From Shewanella zhangzhouensis (GTDB taxonomy: Bacteria > Pseudomonadota > Gammaproteobacteria > Enterobacterales > Shewanellaceae): DNA of 64,000 bases. This document shows positions 61,477-64,000 of the stretch, one piece after another (position 1 is the stretch's first letter; every line of letters begins with the position of its first letter). The DNA lies in assembly GCF_019457615.1 (NCBI RefSeq), contig NZ_CP080414.1, positions 3,607,501 through 3,671,500 of the forward strand. Reading direction: 5' to 3'. The notes below the pieces were generated by a model, which searched no databases, was not told the DNA's origin, and saw nothing but the letters and a program-made list of their open reading frames with translations. Made by a program: the position numbers and the translations under genes.

Positions 61477-64000
61477 TTAATAAGTACGGCGACGGCCAAG
61501 ACCAATCAGGGTTGCCAATGCCAGCAGCAGTCCGCCCATGGCACCACCGTCATCCTTTTTCTCTTCCACTTTATCGGGATAGCTCAGGGCCACAATCACA
61601 GGGTCGTGGTCTGATGCCGAGAAGGCATTTTCGGATTTTTCCAGGCTGCCGGTAAACTTCTTACCGTATTCGAACAGGTTGGATTCCACCGAGTTGATGT
61701 GCCAGTCCTCGATATCCACTACCCGCTTGGCCAGGCTGTCGTTACCCAGGGCATGGTCGAGGTTACCCAGTTCACCGTTGTAGCTGTAAGAGTAGGTATC
61801 GGCGCCATGTACCTGAGTATTCAGGTTAATCAGGCCATAGCCCTTCTCAATCACGCTGCCCTCTTGCTCGTAGCTCTGGCCGGCGAGCGTGGTGTAAGAA
61901 GCGGTTTTCACTTCACGGTTGGAGGTGGAGGCATCGTAATCGGTCAGTACACGCACAGGATCTTCCATGCCGTAAGCGTTCAGGTCGCCAATCACCAGCA
62001 CATCGCCTTCGATGTCTTTCACGGCTTCACCAATCACCTTGGCAGCCGATACGCGGAACGCATTACACTTGCCCTGCAGATCGGCGGGATCGCGGCTTTC
62101 ATCGAAATTGATCCAATCTTCCAGGCAGCCTGAACCCTTGGACTTGAGGTGGTTTACCACCACAGTCAGGTTTTCATCTTTTACCTTGAAGGTTTGACCC
62201 AGGCTGTGACGCTGATACTTGTCCTGCGCAGGGCTGGTTTCGACCACGCCCTTGTTGTCACGGCTGGCCACGCCTTCCGGCGCATGCTGCTCAGGGGTTT
62301 CAATCACAAAAGCCGCACCTTCAGGGCTCACCTTGGCGGTGCGGTACAGCATGCCCACGGTGATGGCATCATTGCCGAAATACTTGCCATCAGTCTTGTC
62401 GGCATCGGCAATTTCCACAAAGCTGTAGGCGTTGTCGGCCGTTTGCTCGGCGTTCAGGGCGTCCAGCAGGTTCTGAATGGCACTCTTCTCACCAAAGCCG
62501 TTGTTGGCAATTTCCATCAGGCCCACGATGTCGGCGTTCATGGCCGTGATGGCACTCACAATCTTGGTGCGCTGCAGCAGCATTTCTTCTTCGGTCAGGG
62601 CGCCACGGTTAGAACCGGTTGGGTTGGCATCGCCGCCCACCACATCGTTGAAGAAGTTGAGCACGTTAAAGCTGGCCACACGGATATCGCCTTGCTCGGC
62701 TACAACCGGGGCGTCGGTGCGATCATTACCGCGAACAATATCGGCCGGGGTCAGGGTGTTGGTGGTCACCAAACGGTATTCGTTGTAGCTGTAGCTCACC
62801 ATGCCTTCGAGGCCCTTGAGCTCATCGCCCACGCGGATATAACCGGTTTCGGCGTTAAAGTCAGGCAGGAATGGCACTACGCCGTCGGCAGCCTTGAAGT
62901 CAGACTCCACAAACAGCTCATTGCCACGGTTTTGCATCTCCAGGGCAATGGCTTCTTCACTCAGCGCTGGATGCACCTGGGTGGGCTTCATCAGCGGCGC
63001 CTTGTGGGACAGCATCAGGTTGTTGCGACGACCGGCATAGTCGTAGCTGAAAGTACGGCTGACTTTCATCTCGCTGCCGACATCCAGCACCACTTTCATG
63101 CCTTCGAAGCGTTCCAGCGCCTGCTCCAGGGTCTCGCCTTCGGTCACGGCAAAGGGTACGGCGCCTGGCACATCGCCCTTGGCGCCCACTTCAAACTTCT
63201 TGTCGGCTTTGATGTCGATTTGGGTCAGGCCGAAGTATTCCTTCACCTTACCCTGCACACAGACTTCCACCCCTGGCTGAATCGCTTCAGGGGCTGCTTC
63301 GCCGAGGAACACAAAAATACCATCGGAGGTCAGAGGGGAATTATCACCCTGCACATCCTGCAGGTAGAAACCCTTGAACAGACTCTCACCGCGGGCAGAC
63401 ACCACGCCACGCAGGGTCACTTCTGTATCGGATTCAAATTTGCCTTCCGGCACCAGTGGGCTCTTATCGCCGCTGCCCTGAATGTCATAAATCGGGATCA
63501 GCGTAGCGCCGGCGCAGCTGAAGGCTGGCACTTCGGGTGCTGTTGCACCCTCGAGGCTGCCAAGGCCTGAGAAGTTGTCGATGGCTGAGGTTTCCCAGTC
63601 GGCTTCGTTATACACAGTCGCCGCGGCCAGCGCGTTGGTCTTACGGGCGATAGTGACGTTAAGACCCCAGTCTTTTGGGGTGGGAATGGCACCCACTACA
63701 TCCACAATGGCGCCGTCTTTCATCAGGGCTACCGCATCGGTGCCGTTAAAGTAGAGATCGCCGGTCATGGTGTCTGTGCCCGCTGGCAGGGTAATGACAG
63801 CACTGGGATGAGTGATGACCTTGATGCCTTTGGCGGCCAGACTCTGACCATCGAGGGCGACCATGTTGGTGGGCGTGGTAGCGCCATCTTTATAGCGCAC
63901 CAGAGAATAGCCGGTCAGATCAACGGCCGCATCACCGCTGTTGTAAAGCTCAATGGCTTTATTGTTGGAACTGCCTTCTACATATTCGGTAATCATCACA
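61477..64000 (-). CDS. Secreted ExeM-type nuclease with GlyGly-CTERM (5' end cut by window)
   Basis: At least 840 residues; the N-terminus (signal peptide) lies beyond base 64000. It starts here within a lamin-tail domain (ITEYVEGSSNNKAIELYNS). An OB-like nucleic-acid region follows, then an endonuclease/exonuclease/phosphatase domain: DIVGLMEIANNG (Glu), VVNHLKSKGSGC, VIGDLNAYGMEDP and SDHDPVIVAL. The C-terminus has a GlyGly-CTERM anchor (DDGGAMGG, hydrophobic helix, GRRRTY). ExeM-type enzymes of Shewanella digest extracellular DNA and affect biofilm. Confidence 0.92.
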   Translation of the reverse strand, partial: VMITEYVEGSSNNKAIELYNSGDAAVDLTGYSLVRYKDGATTPTNMVALDGQSLAAKGIKVITHPSAVITLPAGTDTMTGDLYFNGTDAVALMKDGAIVDVVGAIPTPKDWGLNVTIARKTNALAAATVYNEADWETSAIDNFSGLGSLEGATAPEVPAFSCAGATLIPIYDIQGSGDKSPLVPEGKFESDTEVTLRGVVSARGESLFKGFYLQDVQGDNSPLTSDGIFVFLGEAAPEAIQPGVEVCVQGKVKEYFGLTQIDIKADKKFEVGAKGDVPGAVPFAVTEGETLEQALERFEGMKVVLDVGSEMKVSRTFSYDYAGRRNNLMLSHKAPLMKPTQVHPALSEEAIALEMQNRGNELFVESDFKAADGVVPFLPDFNAETGYIRVGDELKGLEGMVSYSYNEYRLVTTNTLTPADIVRGNDRTDAPVVAEQGDIRVASFNVLNFFNDVVGGDANPTGSNRGALTEEEMLLQRTKIVSAITAMNADIVGLMEIANNGFGEKSAIQNLLDALNAEQTADNAYSFVEIADADKTDGKYFGNDAITVGMLYRTAKVSPEGAAFVIETPEQHAPEGVASRDNKGVVETSPAQDKYQRHSLGQTFKVKDENLTVVVNHLKSKGSGCLEDWINFDESRDPADLQGKCNAFRVSAAKVIGEAVKDIEGDVLVIGDLNAYGMEDPVRVLTDYDASTSNREVKTASYTTLAGQSYEQEGSVIEKGYGLINLNTQVHGADTYSYSYNGELGNLDHALGNDSLAKRVVDIEDWHINSVESNLFEYGKKFTGSLEKSENAFSASDHDPVIVALSYPDKVEEKKDDGGAMGGLLLALATLIGLGRRRTY

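Noticed and set aside
62149..63570. 473-codon open frame on the plus strand opposite the secreted nuclease
   Set aside because: Antisense to a clearly coding nuclease frame; composition is that of a complementary strand, with no recognisable domain.
1..64000. CRISPR arrays, transposases, phage genes, tRNA or rRNA genes
   Set aside because: None recognised by reading; no regularly spaced direct repeats and no integrase or transposase motifs. Small RNA genes could be missed without a structural search.

Overview
The window looks like chromosome from a marine or aquatic gammaproteobacterium, most probably a Shewanella of the moderately high-GC group. This is an inference from gene content: a cobA-cysDN-permease-cysC sulfate assimilation block, an S46 dipeptidyl peptidase, an ExeM-type secreted nuclease and a DsbA-like protein with GlyGly-CTERM tails, NrfBCD electron-transfer genes, and a MetJ-controlled NhaC-family (MetT) transporter. 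No rRNA, tRNA, CRISPR array, transposase or phage gene was recognised.

Layout. 1-5.5 kb: sulfate assimilation genes on the minus strand (cysC cut by the window edge). 5.9-8.5 kb: pldA with a degenerate S41-protease-like gene whose low-complexity tail is interrupted by an in-frame TAG. 8.6-16.9 kb: an unknown anchored protein, a TonB-dependent receptor, an acyl-CoA ligase and a CoA-transferase. 17.3-22.4 kb: two convergent related LysR regulators, a small membrane protein and nrfBCD without nrfA. 22.5-34.7 kb: MsbA-like ABC exporter, a phospholipase C-like secreted protein, a FAD oxidoreductase overlapping a winged-helix gene, a YdbS/YdbT-like PH-domain pair, DUF924, an orphan solute-binding protein, an EamA transporter and a lipoprotein M1 aminopeptidase. 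34.8-36.2 kb: a lipoprotein glycerophosphodiesterase preceded by two Pho boxes.

36.5-40.6 kb is the most unusual part. It is an AT-richer stretch in which three minus-strand genes (HNH endonuclease, unknown protein, proteasome-fold Ntn-hydrolase-like protein) alternate with attC-like recombination sites, with no integrase in view: a small integron cassette cluster (CALIN-type). A class C beta-lactamase-like serine hydrolase follows it.

41-64 kb: phosphoribosyltransferase, Tat-exported PhoD phosphatase, CBS protein, lrgAB with a divergent LysR gene, an outer-membrane protein, a RES/Xre toxin-antitoxin pair with an inverted-repeat operator candidate, NfsB nitroreductase, a DnaJ-related protein, the DsbA-like GlyGly-CTERM protein, metT behind MetJ boxes, a pseudouridine synthase, the S46 peptidase, an aromatic amino acid permease, a UPF0016 manganese exporter behind a yybP-ykoY riboswitch, catalase with a possible leader ORF, a small membrane protein, a MenI-like thioesterase and the 5'-truncated secreted nuclease.

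Regulatory themes visible in the DNA are sulfur and methionine (cys genes, MetJ boxes), phosphate scavenging (Pho boxes before the glycerophosphodiesterase, a weaker one before phoD), manganese (riboswitch) and many intrinsic terminators at gene ends. All functional calls come from reading motifs and recalled family features; no database search was run.
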